DNA from: Flavobacterium sp. 90
GTDB lineage: Bacteria > Bacteroidota > Bacteroidia > Flavobacteriales > Flavobacteriaceae
Assembly: GCF_004339525.1 (NCBI RefSeq)
Contig: NZ_SMGE01000001.1
Location: 3,658,001 to 3,722,000 of the forward strand
Reading direction: 5' to 3'
Length of the DNA: 64,000 nucleotides
Shown here: positions 1 to 8,440 of the stretch, in pieces
How the letters are laid out: the number at the start of each line of letters is the position of its first letter
Numbering within the stretch: position 1 is the stretch's first letter
Program-made: the position numbers and the translations under genes
Notes under the pieces: model-generated
What the model saw: only the letters and a program-made list of their open reading frames with translations
What the model was told of the DNA's origin: nothing
Databases searched by the model: none

Positions 1-1
1 A

Positions 2-163
2 GGAACAAAAAATATCTACGGATATGATTACGCAAAATTACCGGATGCAAACGGAGTTTATAACAGGCAAGCCGTAACACCAACCGCAGACAGATTCTTT
101 TTCGTAGGTTTCTTCTGGACGATTAGCCAGAATAAAAATGAGAATCAATTGAAAAACTTATAG
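2..163 (+). CDS. TonB-dependent receptor / outer-membrane beta-barrel protein, C-terminal end (partial)
   Basis: This is the last 53 codons of a gene that begins outside the window; the stop is TAG at 161-163. The tail reads ...TPTADRFFFVGFFWTISQNK..., an alternating aromatic/hydrophobic strand followed by a short polar end. That is how large Bacteroidota outer-membrane barrels (TonB-dependent receptor / OMP_b-brl_3 type) finish. The genes that follow (DUF2141, secreted TPR-like protein, LytS/LytTR) run in the same direction and may be functionally linked. The family call rests only on this C-terminal strand pattern. Confidence 0.55.
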   Translation, partial: GTKNIYGYDYAKLPDANGVYNRQAVTPTADRFFFVGFFWTISQNKNENQLKNL

Positions 164-480
164 TCTCTAAGTTGCTAAGGTTCTGAGTTACTAAGAAAAA
201 AGCTTAGAACCTTAGCAACTCAGAACCTTAGAACCTCAAAAAAAACAATTCAGTCATCAAATTCAACAACTCAGTATCATTTAATTTTAAAACAGTAAAA
301 TCCAACATACTTTTGAAGTATAAATAATAAGGGACTAAGTTGCTAAGCTTCTAAGACGCTAAGAAAAAACTTAGATACTTAGCTCCTTAAAATCTTAGAA
401 CCTTAAAAAAAAGTTTTAATCATCAATCAAAAAAAGCTTAGCATCTCAGAACCTTAGTAACTTAGAAACTTTAAAAACAG
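164..480. repeat. CTTAG-type palindromic repeats filling the intergenic gap
   Basis: The 322-bp gap holds three blocks built from the words 'aagttgctaag', 'ttctgagttactaag' and their reverse complements (about 165-236, 330-406 and 436-475). The first block is an inverted repeat: CTAAGTTGCTAAGGTTCTGA against the later CTTAGCAACTCAGAACCTTAG. The same words recur in several other gaps of this window. No promoter or ORF stands out here. This looks like a dispersed short palindromic repeat family. Confidence 0.7.
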
Positions 481-485
481 AAATC

Positions 486-893
486 ATGACCAAAATTATT
501 ACAATAATCACCTTATTTATTTGCAGTTTATTATCTGCTCAAAATGTAAAATTAACTGTTGCTGTTTCAGGTTTAAAAAATGATACAGGAATTGTAAAAG
601 TAGGTTTGTACAACTCAGACGGGACATTTCTTAAAACGACTTATAAAAGCCTTACTTCTGAAATTAAAAATAACCAAGTAGTTGTAACGTTTGATAATCT
701 TCCGACAGGAGAATATGCAATTTCAACTTATCATGATGAAAACAATAACGGAAAACTTGATCGAAATGCGATGGGAATACCTTCTGAAGCTTATGCAGCG
801 TCAAACAATGCTAAAGGATTTATGGGGCCTCCTTCGTATAAAGATGCTAAATTTATTGTCGATAAAGATTCAAAAATTGAAATAACATTATAA
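486..893 (+). CDS. DUF2141 domain secreted protein
   Basis: A 135-aa protein with an N-terminal signal peptide (hydrophobic run ending LLSAQ at about residue 19). A beta-rich domain then runs to the end: GIVKVGLYNSDGTFL..., LPTGEYAISTYHDENNNGK..., GIPSEAYAAS. The 'YAISTYHDENNNGKLD' stretch and the length match DUF2141, a family of periplasmic or secreted proteins of unknown role common in Bacteroidota. It is 39 bp upstream of the next secreted-protein gene in the same direction, so the two are probably co-transcribed. Its biochemical role is unknown. Confidence 0.8.
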   Translation: MTKIITIITLFICSLLSAQNVKLTVAVSGLKNDTGIVKVGLYNSDGTFLKTTYKSLTSEIKNNQVVVTFDNLPTGEYAISTYHDENNNGKLDRNAMGIPSEAYAASNNAKGFMGPPSYKDAKFIVDKDSKIEITL

Positions 894-932
894 ATAAAAA
901 CTAACAAATTAACCATTTAAATAACTTATAAA

Positions 933-1556
933 ATGAAAAAGATTATCACTTTGATTGCATTATTTGTAGTAGGAATAAGCTCGGCACAAACACAATTTGA
1001 ACAAGGAATGACCAAAGCTTTCGGACTTTGGAAAGAAGGAAAAAGTACAGAAGCTTCGGCATTATTTGAAAGAATTGCTGCGGCAGAAAAAACAAGTTAC
1101 TTACCTAATTATTATGTTGCATTGGTAAATACTACGACTGCGTTTTCAGAAAAAGATAAAACAAAAATCGATTTGTTATTGACAAAAGCACAAGACGCTT
1201 TGGATGTTGAATTTATAAAAGATCAGAATAATGCAGAGTTATACGCCATGCAAGCTTTGATTTATACGGCTTGGGTTGTTGCAGATCCAATGACAAACGG
1301 AATGAAATATTCGGCTAAAGTGATGGAAGCTTACGCGAAAGGTAAAGCGATTGATCCAAATAATCCACGAATTGTTTTTGGAGAAGCTGATTATCAAATT
1401 GGAGGAGCAAAATGGTCAGGTGTAGATACAAAACCACTTTGTGCACAAGTTGATAAAGCTATTGAACTTTTTGCTACTTTTAAACCAGAAACACCTTTTT
1501 CTCCAAAATGGGGATTAGAAAGAGCTTTGGAAACTCAAAAAAATTGCAAAAAATAA
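933..1556 (+). CDS. secreted TPR-like protein, function unknown
   Basis: A 207-aa protein with a clear signal peptide (MKKIITLIALFVVGISSAQ). The mature part is alpha-helical and TPR-like: 'AFGLWKEGKSTEASALFERIAAAE' resembles one TPR pair, and further helices carry alanine-rich faces. There are no catalytic motifs and I do not recognise a named family. It lies 23 bp before the histidine kinase gene and is probably co-transcribed with it, so it may be a periplasmic partner of that signalling system. That link is inferred from position only. Confidence 0.7.
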   Translation: MKKIITLIALFVVGISSAQTQFEQGMTKAFGLWKEGKSTEASALFERIAAAEKTSYLPNYYVALVNTTTAFSEKDKTKIDLLLTKAQDALDVEFIKDQNNAELYAMQALIYTAWVVADPMTNGMKYSAKVMEAYAKGKAIDPNNPRIVFGEADYQIGGAKWSGVDTKPLCAQVDKAIELFATFKPETPFSPKWGLERALETQKNCKK

Positions 1557-1579
1557 AATTAATTAAAGCAGATTAACAA

Positions 1580-2938
1580 ATGAAGGATCATAGATATGTA
1601 TACGGGAGTTTAAAAAGCGGAACAATTGTCTCGTTTAAGATTTCTATGATTTTTGCTATAATATTTATAGCGCTTCTAGGAGAAGATTTAACGATCAAAA
1701 ACGTTCTTGTTACTTTTTTTGTTAGCTGCCTTTATTCTTTTGGACTTGGTTTTGGAAACGGATACATCAATGTGCTCTTAGATAAAAAATGGGATTGGCT
1801 CGAGCAAACAAATCTTAGGGTTTACTACGGAATCCTGGTGACTGTTTTGTACACGATTCCCGTAGTTTTAGGAATAAACTATTTCATTTTTGTTGTCCTG
1901 CAAAATGTAACTCTCGATGTGTTTTTTGGAGCGAGAATGCTTTGGGTACATCTTTTTTATATTATTCTTTCGTTAGGAGTTTCGACTTTCATGCAAGCGA
2001 GAAGCTTTATGGTAAAATGGAAACAAGCTTCTAAGTTCGAAATAACACAACAAAAGATTATCGCAGGAACGGCAAATGCTAAATTCGAAAGTTTAAAAAA
2101 TCAAATTGACCCGCATTTTCTTTTTAATAGCTTGAATGTTTTAAGTTCTTTAATCGAAGAAAACCCAGATAATGCACAACGATTTACTACTTCTTTATCT
2201 AAAATTTATCGCTACGTTTTAGAGCAAAAAGACAAAGAATTGGTTTCTGTTGAAGATGAATTGTCATTCGCAAAAACGTATATGAATCTATTGAAAATGC
2301 GTTTTGAGAATAGTTTATTTTATGAATTGCCAACAACAAATATAAATCCGGATGCAAAAGTAGTTCCGTTATCATTACAGCTTTTGCTTGAAAATACGGT
2401 AAAACACAATGTTGTAAGTGAGCAAAAACCATTACATATTCGAATTTTTGTTGATGGAGATTATTTGGCAATTCAGAATGATTTTCAGAAGAAAGAAGTT
2501 CTTCAAGACAGACAAGGTGTTGGATTACAAAATATTGTAAATCGATACGGAATTGTAACCAACAGAAAAGTTTTGATTGAACAAAACGAAAAAACTTTTA
2601 CAGTTAAAATTCCAATTTTAACCAAACAAATTACGGTTATGGAAAAAAATGCAGAATATACAGATGAAAATAAAGCTTATTTCAGAGCTAAAAAAAGAGT
2701 AGAAGAATTAAAAGGATTTTATGCAAATGTTATTTCATATTGTTGTGTGATTCCTTGTTTGATCTTCGTGAATTTGACCTTTTCTCCCGGATTTCAATGG
2801 TTTTGGTTTTCGGCTTTAGGCTGGGGATTTGGAGTTGTAATGCATGCTTTTAAAGTTTTTGGATACAGCTCAAATTGGGAAGAACGAAAAATTAGAGAAA
2901 TTTTGGAAAGAGAAAATAATAAACAAAGCTGGAAATAA
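1580..2938 (+). CDS. LytS-type sensor histidine kinase with fused C-terminal 2TM domain
   Basis: A 452-aa membrane kinase. Four hydrophobic segments fill roughly residues 15-140. Next comes the His_kinase (PF06580-type) box QIDPHFLFNSLNVLSSLIEE, with the phospho-acceptor His at residue 179. A HATPase-type core follows, with LLLENTVKHNV (N box) and GVGLQNIVNRY (G box). From about residue 360 a second module begins: AKKRVEELKGFYANV, two hydrophobic segments, then WEERKIREILERE, which is the 2TM domain. The same domain is encoded by the next four genes. Its natural partner is the LytTR regulator at the end of the operon. The stimulus is unknown. The fusion point is visible in the sequence; a signalling role for the 2TM part is inferred. 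Confidence 0.88.
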   Translation: MKDHRYVYGSLKSGTIVSFKISMIFAIIFIALLGEDLTIKNVLVTFFVSCLYSFGLGFGNGYINVLLDKKWDWLEQTNLRVYYGILVTVLYTIPVVLGINYFIFVVLQNVTLDVFFGARMLWVHLFYIILSLGVSTFMQARSFMVKWKQASKFEITQQKIIAGTANAKFESLKNQIDPHFLFNSLNVLSSLIEENPDNAQRFTTSLSKIYRYVLEQKDKELVSVEDELSFAKTYMNLLKMRFENSLFYELPTTNINPDAKVVPLSLQLLLENTVKHNVVSEQKPLHIRIFVDGDYLAIQNDFQKKEVLQDRQGVGLQNIVNRYGIVTNRKVLIEQNEKTFTVKIPILTKQITVMEKNAEYTDENKAYFRAKKRVEELKGFYANVISYCCVIPCLIFVNLTFSPGFQWFWFSALGWGFGVVMHAFKVFGYSSNWEERKIREILERENNKQSWK

Positions 2939-2940
2939 TC

Positions 2941-3249
2941 ATGGGAACAAATTATTCAGATTCAGAACGATATTATCAGGCTCAAAAAAAAGTCGAAGAA
3001 ATTAAAAAGTTTTATCAGCATTTAACGGTTTATCTTCTTTGTAATCCAATCGTAATTGTTGTAAATCTAATGACTTCACCAGGTTACCTATATTTTTGGT
3101 ATTCTTTGTTAGGGTGGGGAATTGGAGTTGCTTTGCACGGATTGAAAGCTTTTGATTGTTTTCCGTTTTTTAATAGAGAATGGGAACAACAAAAAATAAA
3201 AAAGATCATGGAGAGAGAAATAGAAAGTCAAAGACAAATTTGGAAATAA
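2941..3249 (+). CDS. 2TM domain protein (first free-standing copy)
   Basis: A 102-aa protein made of a single 2TM domain. It has an amphipathic N-terminal helix (AQKKVEEIKKFYQHLTVYLL), two hydrophobic segments separated by a short loop (LMTSPGYLYFWYSLLGWGIG), a conserved HGLKAF and a charged C-terminal helix with WEQQKIKKIMERE. It starts 2 bp after the kinase stop codon, so translational coupling is likely. The ends of the domain match the kinase C-terminus closely, which supports origin by duplication. The domain family is known (2TM, PF13239); its function is not. Confidence 0.85.
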   Translation: MGTNYSDSERYYQAQKKVEEIKKFYQHLTVYLLCNPIVIVVNLMTSPGYLYFWYSLLGWGIGVALHGLKAFDCFPFFNREWEQQKIKKIMEREIESQRQIWK

Positions 3250-3251
3250 TT

Positions 3252-3581
3252 ATGGAAAGAGATTTTGATAATGACGCGAAAAAAAATGAACTGCTACAAA
3301 TAGCTAGCAGAAAAGTAGTTAAACTAAAATCATTTTATATTCATGCTTTTTTCTATAGTATTGGATTGATTTTGTTTACTTTAAAAAACTATTTCGGACT
3401 TCCGTTGAATGTGTTTCCAGTCCGATATTTAAATAGTTTGGTAATGATAGTTTGGAGTACTGCGTTTCTGGTATCTGCAGTGGATATATTTGCTTCTTTT
3501 AAAATTTTTGGAGAAGAATGGGAAGAACGTAAGCTGAAAAGCATCTTGGAGAAAAAAGAGAAAAAACAAAAATGGGAGTAA
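3252..3581 (+). CDS. 2TM domain protein (second free-standing copy, divergent)
   Basis: A 109-aa 2TM-domain protein starting at ATG 3252, 2 bp after the previous stop. A longer reading from 3180 would overlap the previous gene by 70 bp and is not preferred. It has the usual layout: a KVVKLKSFYIHAFFYS helix, two hydrophobic segments, then EEWEERKLKSILEKKEKK. It is the most divergent copy. The middle loop lacks the GWGIG motif and the histidine is replaced (SAVDIFASFKIFGEEW). Its stop overlaps the region of the next start, so translation is probably coupled. Confidence 0.82.
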   Translation: MERDFDNDAKKNELLQIASRKVVKLKSFYIHAFFYSIGLILFTLKNYFGLPLNVFPVRYLNSLVMIVWSTAFLVSAVDIFASFKIFGEEWEERKLKSILEKKEKKQKWE

Positions 3582-3583
3582 TC

Positions 3584-3889
3584 ATGGAAGTGAAATTTAC
3601 TGAAGAGGATAAATATTATATAGCAAAAAAGAAAGTAGAGAACATTAAAGGTTTCTACGGAAATCTGACTTCTTTTATCATTGTGAATATTATATTGATA
3701 ATCATAAATTTGTGGACATCACCAGAATATTTATGGTTTTTCTGGCCACTATTGTGGTGGGGAATTGGAGTTGTTTTTCATGGATTAAAAGTTTTTGAAG
3801 TATTTCCGGTTTTGGGAAAAGACTGGGAAGAAAGAAAAATCAAAGAATTGATGGAAAAAGAAAAAGAGAATCAAAACAAATGGCAATAA
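3584..3889 (+). CDS. 2TM domain protein (third free-standing copy)
   Basis: A 101-aa 2TM protein. ATG 3584 follows the previous stop by 2 bp, the same spacing as the two preceding junctions. An in-frame ATG at 3572 overlaps the previous gene and would add four residues. Motifs are KKKVENIKGFYGNLTSF, two hydrophobic segments with WTSPEYLWFFWPLLWWGIG, the conserved FHGLKVF, and DWEERKIKELMEKEKEN. It is closest to the first free-standing copy. It probably forms part of a membrane complex with the kinase or the other 2TM proteins; this is inference from co-occurrence. Confidence 0.84.
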   Translation: MEVKFTEEDKYYIAKKKVENIKGFYGNLTSFIIVNIILIIINLWTSPEYLWFFWPLLWWGIGVVFHGLKVFEVFPVLGKDWEERKIKELMEKEKENQNKWQ

Positions 3890-3908
3890 TTTTTTAAATC
3901 AAAGTAAA

Positions 3909-4286
3909 ATGGGACGATTTAGAAGACGCATGTTCGAAGAATATGCACATGAATTTAGTACAGACGAAAGTTATAATATAGCTTACAGAAAAGTAAAAAG
4001 AATTAAAGGATTTTACTCGCATTTGAAGGTTTATCTTATTGTGAATATTATTATCATTATTTCAAACTTGAATAGAGGTCATTTTGGTTTTATAGGAAAT
4101 CATTTTGAAGTGAGAGGTTTCAGAGATTGGGAAATTTATTCAACCGCATTTTATTGGGGAATAGCTTTAGTCATTCATGCATTTTCTGTTTTTGGTCGTG
4201 ATTTCTTTTTTGATGATGAATGGGAGCAAAAGAAAATCCAAAAAATTATGGAGAAAGAGGCTCAGAATAAAAATAAATGGGAGTAA
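3909..4286 (+). CDS. 2TM domain protein (fourth free-standing copy)
   Basis: A 125-aa protein with a 2TM domain and a longer central loop. The N-terminus is basic (MGRFRRRMFEEYAHEFS). The domain then runs AYRKVKRIKGFYSHLKVYLI, hydrophobic segment, a loop of about 30 residues (LNRGHFGFIGNHFEVRGF...), second hydrophobic segment ending HAFSVFGRDFFFDDEW, and EQKKIQKIMEKEAQNKNKW. It is last of the five 2TM modules and precedes the response regulator by 36 bp. The inserted loop distinguishes it from the other copies. Confidence 0.84.
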   Translation: MGRFRRRMFEEYAHEFSTDESYNIAYRKVKRIKGFYSHLKVYLIVNIIIIISNLNRGHFGFIGNHFEVRGFRDWEIYSTAFYWGIALVIHAFSVFGRDFFFDDEWEQKKIQKIMEKEAQNKNKWE

Positions 4287-4322
4287 ATTTGGGTTAAATT
4301 TTCAATTTTTGCATTTTAGTAA

Positions 4323-5090
4323 ATGACGACATTAATCATAGAAGACGAAAAACCAGCTGCAAGATTGTTGCAGAGAAAACTAGAAAAGTTAGATATTGCT
4401 GTAGAAACAATGTTGCATTCTGTAGAAGAATCCATTCATTGGTTTACAAATAACCAACATCCCGATTTAATTTTCCTTGATATTCAGTTATCAGATGGTT
4501 TGTCGTTTGAGATTTTTGAAAAAATAGACATTCAAAGCGCTATTATTTTTACAACGGCTTATGATGAATATGCTTTAAAAGCGTTTAAACTAAACAGCAT
4601 TGATTATCTTTTGAAACCAATTGATGAAGATGATTTAGAAGTTGCCGTTACAAAATTCAAAACCCGAATCCCTAAATTAAACTCAGAAACACAAAATCTT
4701 CAGGCTGATTTTGAAGAAATTCGCCGAATGTTGTCAAATCCTTTTGAGAAAAGTTTTAAAAAGCGATTTACGGTTAAAATCGGACAGCATCTAAAAGTTA
4801 TTACAACAGAAGAAATCGAATGTTTTTTTAGTGAAAATAAAGGAACATACATTCATACTTTCGACAATAGAAACTATTTAATCGATTCGACTTTAGAAGT
4901 TCTGGAGCAGGAATTAGACATGAAAGATTTCTTTCGCGTAAGCAGAAAATATATTGTTCCGCTATCGGCAATAAAAGAAATTCAAGTTTATACCAATTCT
5001 CGTCTTAAAGTTATTCTACCAACTTATAAAGAAGATGAGGTTATTGTAAGCCGAGAAAAAGTACAGGATTTTAAAGCCTGGTTGGGATAG
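4323..5090 (+). CDS. LytTR-family response regulator
   Basis: A 255-aa two-domain regulator. Residues 1-120 form a receiver domain with the acidic pocket IIEDEKP, the phospho-acceptor D53 in DLIFLDIQLSDG, the TTAYDEYALKAF switch region and the lysine of DYLLKPI. A linker leads to a LytTR DNA-binding domain from about residue 148 to 255, containing 'FTVKIGQHLKVITTEEIECFF' and 'FFRVSRKYIVPLSAIKEI'. It is last in the operon with the LytS-type kinase, which is its expected phosphodonor. Its targets are unknown; LytTR regulators of this kind commonly act on nearby or autogenous promoters. Confidence 0.92.
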   Translation: MTTLIIEDEKPAARLLQRKLEKLDIAVETMLHSVEESIHWFTNNQHPDLIFLDIQLSDGLSFEIFEKIDIQSAIIFTTAYDEYALKAFKLNSIDYLLKPIDEDDLEVAVTKFKTRIPKLNSETQNLQADFEEIRRMLSNPFEKSFKKRFTVKIGQHLKVITTEEIECFFSENKGTYIHTFDNRNYLIDSTLEVLEQELDMKDFFRVSRKYIVPLSAIKEIQVYTNSRLKVILPTYKEDEVIVSREKVQDFKAWLG

Positions 5091-5152
5091 ATTTTACAGA
5101 GAATATAAATAAAACCATTCGTATAGAATTCAATACAAAATGCAACATTAAA

Positions 5153-5197
5153 GAGCCAAAGGCTCGATTTATATTGTAGAGCCGGATTTTAATCCGG
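5153..5197 (+). repeat. two-hairpin intergenic element, copy 1
   Basis: Stem 1 is GAGCC-AAA-GGCTC (5153-5165). After the word ATATTGTAG (5171-5179) comes stem 2, CCGGATT-TT-AATCCGG (5182-5197). Two more copies with different stem bases but preserved pairing lie at 9315-9361 and 9390-9436. Confidence 0.55.
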
Positions 5198-5246
5198 TTG
5201 ACACAACGAAGAGTATCAAAAGTTTGAAATAGTTAAAAATAAAAAA

Positions 5247-5276
5247 AATCCTTCAATTGAAGGATTTTTTTTATTT
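5247..5276. terminator. bidirectional terminator between convergent transcripts
   Basis: A perfect 20-nt palindrome, AATCCTTCAATTGAAGGATT (5247-5266), is followed by a T run on the + strand and preceded by an A run. It therefore serves the LytTR operon (+) and ctaA (-), which converge here. Confidence 0.85.
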
Positions 5277-5289
5277 TCAAGAGTTTTTA

Positions 5290-6315
5290 TTATTTACTCA
5301 ATCGATGTAACGTATATGTCATTGCGCTCAAAAGGAAGAAAGCCATAATTTGGTGAATTAATCCTAAAGCCAACGGAACACTATATAAAAGTGTAAATAC
5401 TCCCAATGCAAATTGAATAAAAACAAAAGCTACCAGAGTTTTTATAGCATGCGATTGATTTCTTGTAAGTGAAAATTTAGTGCTTCGGTAATAAAGGAAA
5501 AGAATAAATGCCACAACAACATAAGCAAAAGTTCTGTGTACGAACTGAACGCCACTTTTTCCTTCGATTAAATTTTTAACCAAAGTCGGTTGTTCGATAA
5601 AAACAGAATCGTGTATAAATTGTCCATCGCTCATTAAAGGCCAGTGGTTGTGGATTAATCCAGCATTTAAACCTGCAACAAAACCACCATAAATAATCTG
5701 AATTAATAAAGCTACTAATGCAAATCGTGCAATATTACGAAGCGGAATTACTTTTGTAATGCTGCGTTCCGGATATATTAAATCTAATGCAACCCATAAA
5801 GTATACGCAAAAGTGATAAATGCAAAAGTAAGGTGTAATGAAAGTCTAAAGTGGCTTACATCTGGATTATCGATTAATCCGCTGCGAACCATAAACCAAC
5901 CTAGAAAACCTTGAAAAGCTCCCATTGCCAATAGAACGATACATTTTTTGATAGTATCACGATCCAGTTTTTTTCTGATTAAGAAGTAAACAAAAGGCAC
6001 AAAGAAAACCAATCCAATGATGCGACCGATAAAACGGTGAAACCATTCCCAGAAATAAATAAATTTATAATCGGCTAATTGAAAGTCATTGTGAATATTG
6101 ATTTTTTGATACTCCGGAAACTTCTTGTATTGTTCGAAAGCTTCATTCCATTTTGCATCTGTAAGAGGCGGGAAAGTATCTGTTACCAAATGCCAATCCG
6201 TCATTGATAAACCTGAATTAGTCAAACGGGTAATTCCGCCAACAACAACCATTAAAAATAATAAAACACAACCTGATAGTAACCAAATGATTACTGATTT
6301 ATTCACTTTTTTCAT
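5290..6315 (-). CDS. ctaA: heme A synthase (COX15/CtaA family)
   Basis: A 341-aa polytopic membrane protein with about eight hydrophobic segments. The N-terminal pattern VVVGGITRLTNSGLSMTDWH is diagnostic of COX15/CtaA. Further features are the paired histidine segments WEWFHRFIGRIIG and DVSHFRLSLHLTFAF, and later FVHRTFAYVVVAF and GLIHQIMAFFLL. Together these supply the heme-binding histidines. The enzyme converts heme O to heme A for cytochrome oxidase. It is the last gene of a three-gene operon with cca; its start codon overlaps the stop of the upstream gene by 4 bp (ATGA). Confidence 0.93.
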   Translation of the reverse strand: MKKVNKSVIIWLLSGCVLLFLMVVVGGITRLTNSGLSMTDWHLVTDTFPPLTDAKWNEAFEQYKKFPEYQKINIHNDFQLADYKFIYFWEWFHRFIGRIIGLVFFVPFVYFLIRKKLDRDTIKKCIVLLAMGAFQGFLGWFMVRSGLIDNPDVSHFRLSLHLTFAFITFAYTLWVALDLIYPERSITKVIPLRNIARFALVALLIQIIYGGFVAGLNAGLIHNHWPLMSDGQFIHDSVFIEQPTLVKNLIEGKSGVQFVHRTFAYVVVAFILFLYYRSTKFSLTRNQSHAIKTLVAFVFIQFALGVFTLLYSVPLALGLIHQIMAFFLLSAMTYTLHRLSK

Positions 6316-6683
6316 TCTATTCCAATTAATTCTATATCGTTTGTTTTGTTTTTATTTTTTCTTTCTCTTCTTTTTATATAAAGTTTTAATAAAGAAAAAT
6401 TTGCTATAATATTGATAATCCAGATAATTGTCATAAGAGTTATTCTATATGGATAGCTTTCAATATCAGTTGTTATTTTAAAATAATCAATTAAGACTAC
6501 ATTTTGAAAGAGCGCAGCTAAAATCATTATTACACATATGGAAGCAATACTGATTAAAAAAAAGAAGATTTTATATTTATAATGACAGATGTTATTTCTG
6601 TTAATTTTTCTAAAAAAAATAAAATTTGTTATTACTATGATAAGTAAAAGAAAAAATAAAAAAATCCCTCCTAAAACATCCAT
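6312..6683 (-). CDS. small membrane protein, function unknown
   Basis: A 123-aa protein with three hydrophobic segments (GGIFLFFLLLIIVITNFIFF, FFFLISIASICVIMILAALF and LMTIIWIINIIANFSLL) and a basic C-terminal tail (KRRERKNKNKTND). I do not recognise a family. It is tightly packed: its start overlaps the cca stop by one base (TAATG) and its stop overlaps the ctaA start by four. It should be translated with both. Its placement next to heme A synthase is suggestive but not enough for a function. Confidence 0.7.
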   Translation of the reverse strand: MDVLGGIFLFFLLLIIVITNFIFFRKINRNNICHYKYKIFFFLISIASICVIMILAALFQNVVLIDYFKITTDIESYPYRITLMTIIWIINIIANFSLLKLYIKRRERKNKNKTNDIELIGIE

Positions 6684-8113
6684 TATTTTTTAAGCGTTAA
6701 ATTTAACTTTTCAGCTTTTTTAATTACAAAATCGTAAGCAGCCTGATATTCATTCGGGATATCACCTTCTAAAATGGCTTCTTTTACCGCTTCTTTCAAA
6801 ACTCCAATTTCACGTGAAGGTTTCAAATCAAACATTTCCATAATTTCTTCACCGGAAATTGGCGGTTGAAAATTACGTACATGATCGCGTTCTTCGACTT
6901 CAACAATTTTCTTGCGAACGATTTCAAAGTTTTTATGATACTTTTTAAACTTCGAAGGGTTTTTGGTAGTAATATCTGCTTCGCATAATGTCATTAAATC
7001 TTCGACATCTTCTCCAGCATCAAAAACCAAACGACGAACTGCACTATCCGTTACAATATCCTGCGCCAAAACAATTGGACGAGAACTCATCACAACCATT
7101 TTTTGCACAAATTTCATTTTGTGATTTAAAGGCATATGCAAACGCTCGAATATTTTCTTCGCCATTTTTCCGCCCAGGAATTCATGTCCGTGAAAAGTCC
7201 AGCCTTGTTTTTTGTTAAAACGTTTTGTTGGCGCTTTTCCAATGTCATGCAACAAAGCCGACCAACGTAGCCAAACATCATCTGTATTTGGACAAATGTT
7301 ATCGACAACTTCTAAAGTGTGATAAAAGTTGTTTTTATGAGTGTGACCTTCAATTTCTTCAACCTGATTCAAAGCGGTTAATTCAGGTAAAATAATGTCT
7401 AAAAGTCCAGTTTGATATAAAAGTAAAAATCCGATAGAAGGTTTATCTGTAGAAAGTATTTTGTTTAATTCATCAACAATTCTTTCACCTGAAATGATCT
7501 TGATTCGATCTGCATTTTTGGTAATCGCATCAAGAGAGTTTTTCTCGATCTCAAAACCTAATTGATTTGCAAAACGAATCGCACGAAGCATTCGCAAAGG
7601 ATCATCAGAATAAGTAATGCTTGGATCTAAAGGAGTTTTGATGGTTTTATTTTCAAGATCAGTCAATCCGCCAAAAGGATCAGATAGTTCTCCAAATGTT
7701 TTTTCGTTCAGCGATAATGCCAATGCATTGATGGTAAAATCACGACGGTTTTGATCGTCTTCAAGAGTTCCATTTTCAACAATTGGGTTTCTGCTTTCGA
7801 AATTATAAGATTCCTTTCGGGCACCAACAAATTCAATATCAGTATCTTCAAAACGCAACATTGCTGTTCCGTAAGTTTTGAAAACCTGAACTTTAGGTTT
7901 CTTTGGTAATAATTCAGAAACTTTCAAAGCCAATTCGATCCCGCTACCAACTGCAACAACATCAATGTCTTTTTTAGAACCTCGGTTTAAAAGCAAATCA
8001 CGAACAAAACCGCCAATTACATAACTGTCAACGTTTAATTCTTGAGATGCCTGCGAAATAATTTCGAAGATTTTATTTTGTAAAGCTGCTTTATAGTTTG
8101 TTTGTATAGCCAC
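6683..8113 (-). CDS. cca: CCA tRNA nucleotidyltransferase / poly(A) polymerase family with HD domain
   Basis: A 476-aa enzyme. The nucleotidyltransferase head has SYVIGGFVRDLLLNR, the metal-binding acidic pair KKDIDVVAVG and the RRDFTINALAL motif. Next is the flexible neck DDPLRMLRAIRFANQLGF and then an HD domain (LLHDIGKAPTKRF; FHGHEFLGGKMAKKIF). This order is that of bacterial class II CCA-adding enzymes with a fused HD phosphohydrolase domain. It maintains tRNA 3' ends. The start codon read here is GTG, as no ATG lies near the conserved N-terminus. It heads the operon with the small membrane protein and ctaA. Confidence 0.92.
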   Translation of the reverse strand: MAIQTNYKAALQNKIFEIISQASQELNVDSYVIGGFVRDLLLNRGSKKDIDVVAVGSGIELALKVSELLPKKPKVQVFKTYGTAMLRFEDTDIEFVGARKESYNFESRNPIVENGTLEDDQNRRDFTINALALSLNEKTFGELSDPFGGLTDLENKTIKTPLDPSITYSDDPLRMLRAIRFANQLGFEIEKNSLDAITKNADRIKIISGERIVDELNKILSTDKPSIGFLLLYQTGLLDIILPELTALNQVEEIEGHTHKNNFYHTLEVVDNICPNTDDVWLRWSALLHDIGKAPTKRFNKKQGWTFHGHEFLGGKMAKKIFERLHMPLNHKMKFVQKMVVMSSRPIVLAQDIVTDSAVRRLVFDAGEDVEDLMTLCEADITTKNPSKFKKYHKNFEIVRKKIVEVEERDHVRNFQPPISGEEIMEMFDLKPSREIGVLKEAVKEAILEGDIPNEYQAAYDFVIKKAEKLNLTLKK

Positions 8114-8268
8114 GAATTCACTAATTTTAAATAATACATTTCTATTCTTGAAGAGAATGAAACGCCTGCAAATTTACAACATAGAAAATGCCTATTATAA
8201 TCTATTGTTGACTTTTTTGAATAAATTCACAATTTGTTATGCAGAATTTTATCAAAATAAAAAATGTT

Positions 8269-8346
8269 GCCACGAATTGCACGAATTTTCACGAATTGGA
8301 TTGTATATAAAAAAGGAATTAGTGAAAATTCGTGTAATTCGCGGCA
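8269..8346. repeat. ACGAATT-type inverted repeat
   Basis: The left arm (8269-8297) has the words 'gccacgaatt', 'gcacgaatt' and 'ttcacgaatt'. The right arm (8318-8346) is its imperfect reverse complement ending 'aattcgcggc'. It fills most of the 327-bp gap between cca and yaaA. A TATTTTTG -7-like box for yaaA lies at 8413-8420. Related copies occur at 18550, 38466 and 43.8-44.2 kb. Confidence 0.75.
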
Positions 8347-8440
8347 AAAAAAACATTTATAGCGTCATAAAACAAATCAATTTAGATCTCTTATTTTTAA
8401 AAATTCAATTTGTATTTTTGAATTCTATAAAAACGCACAC

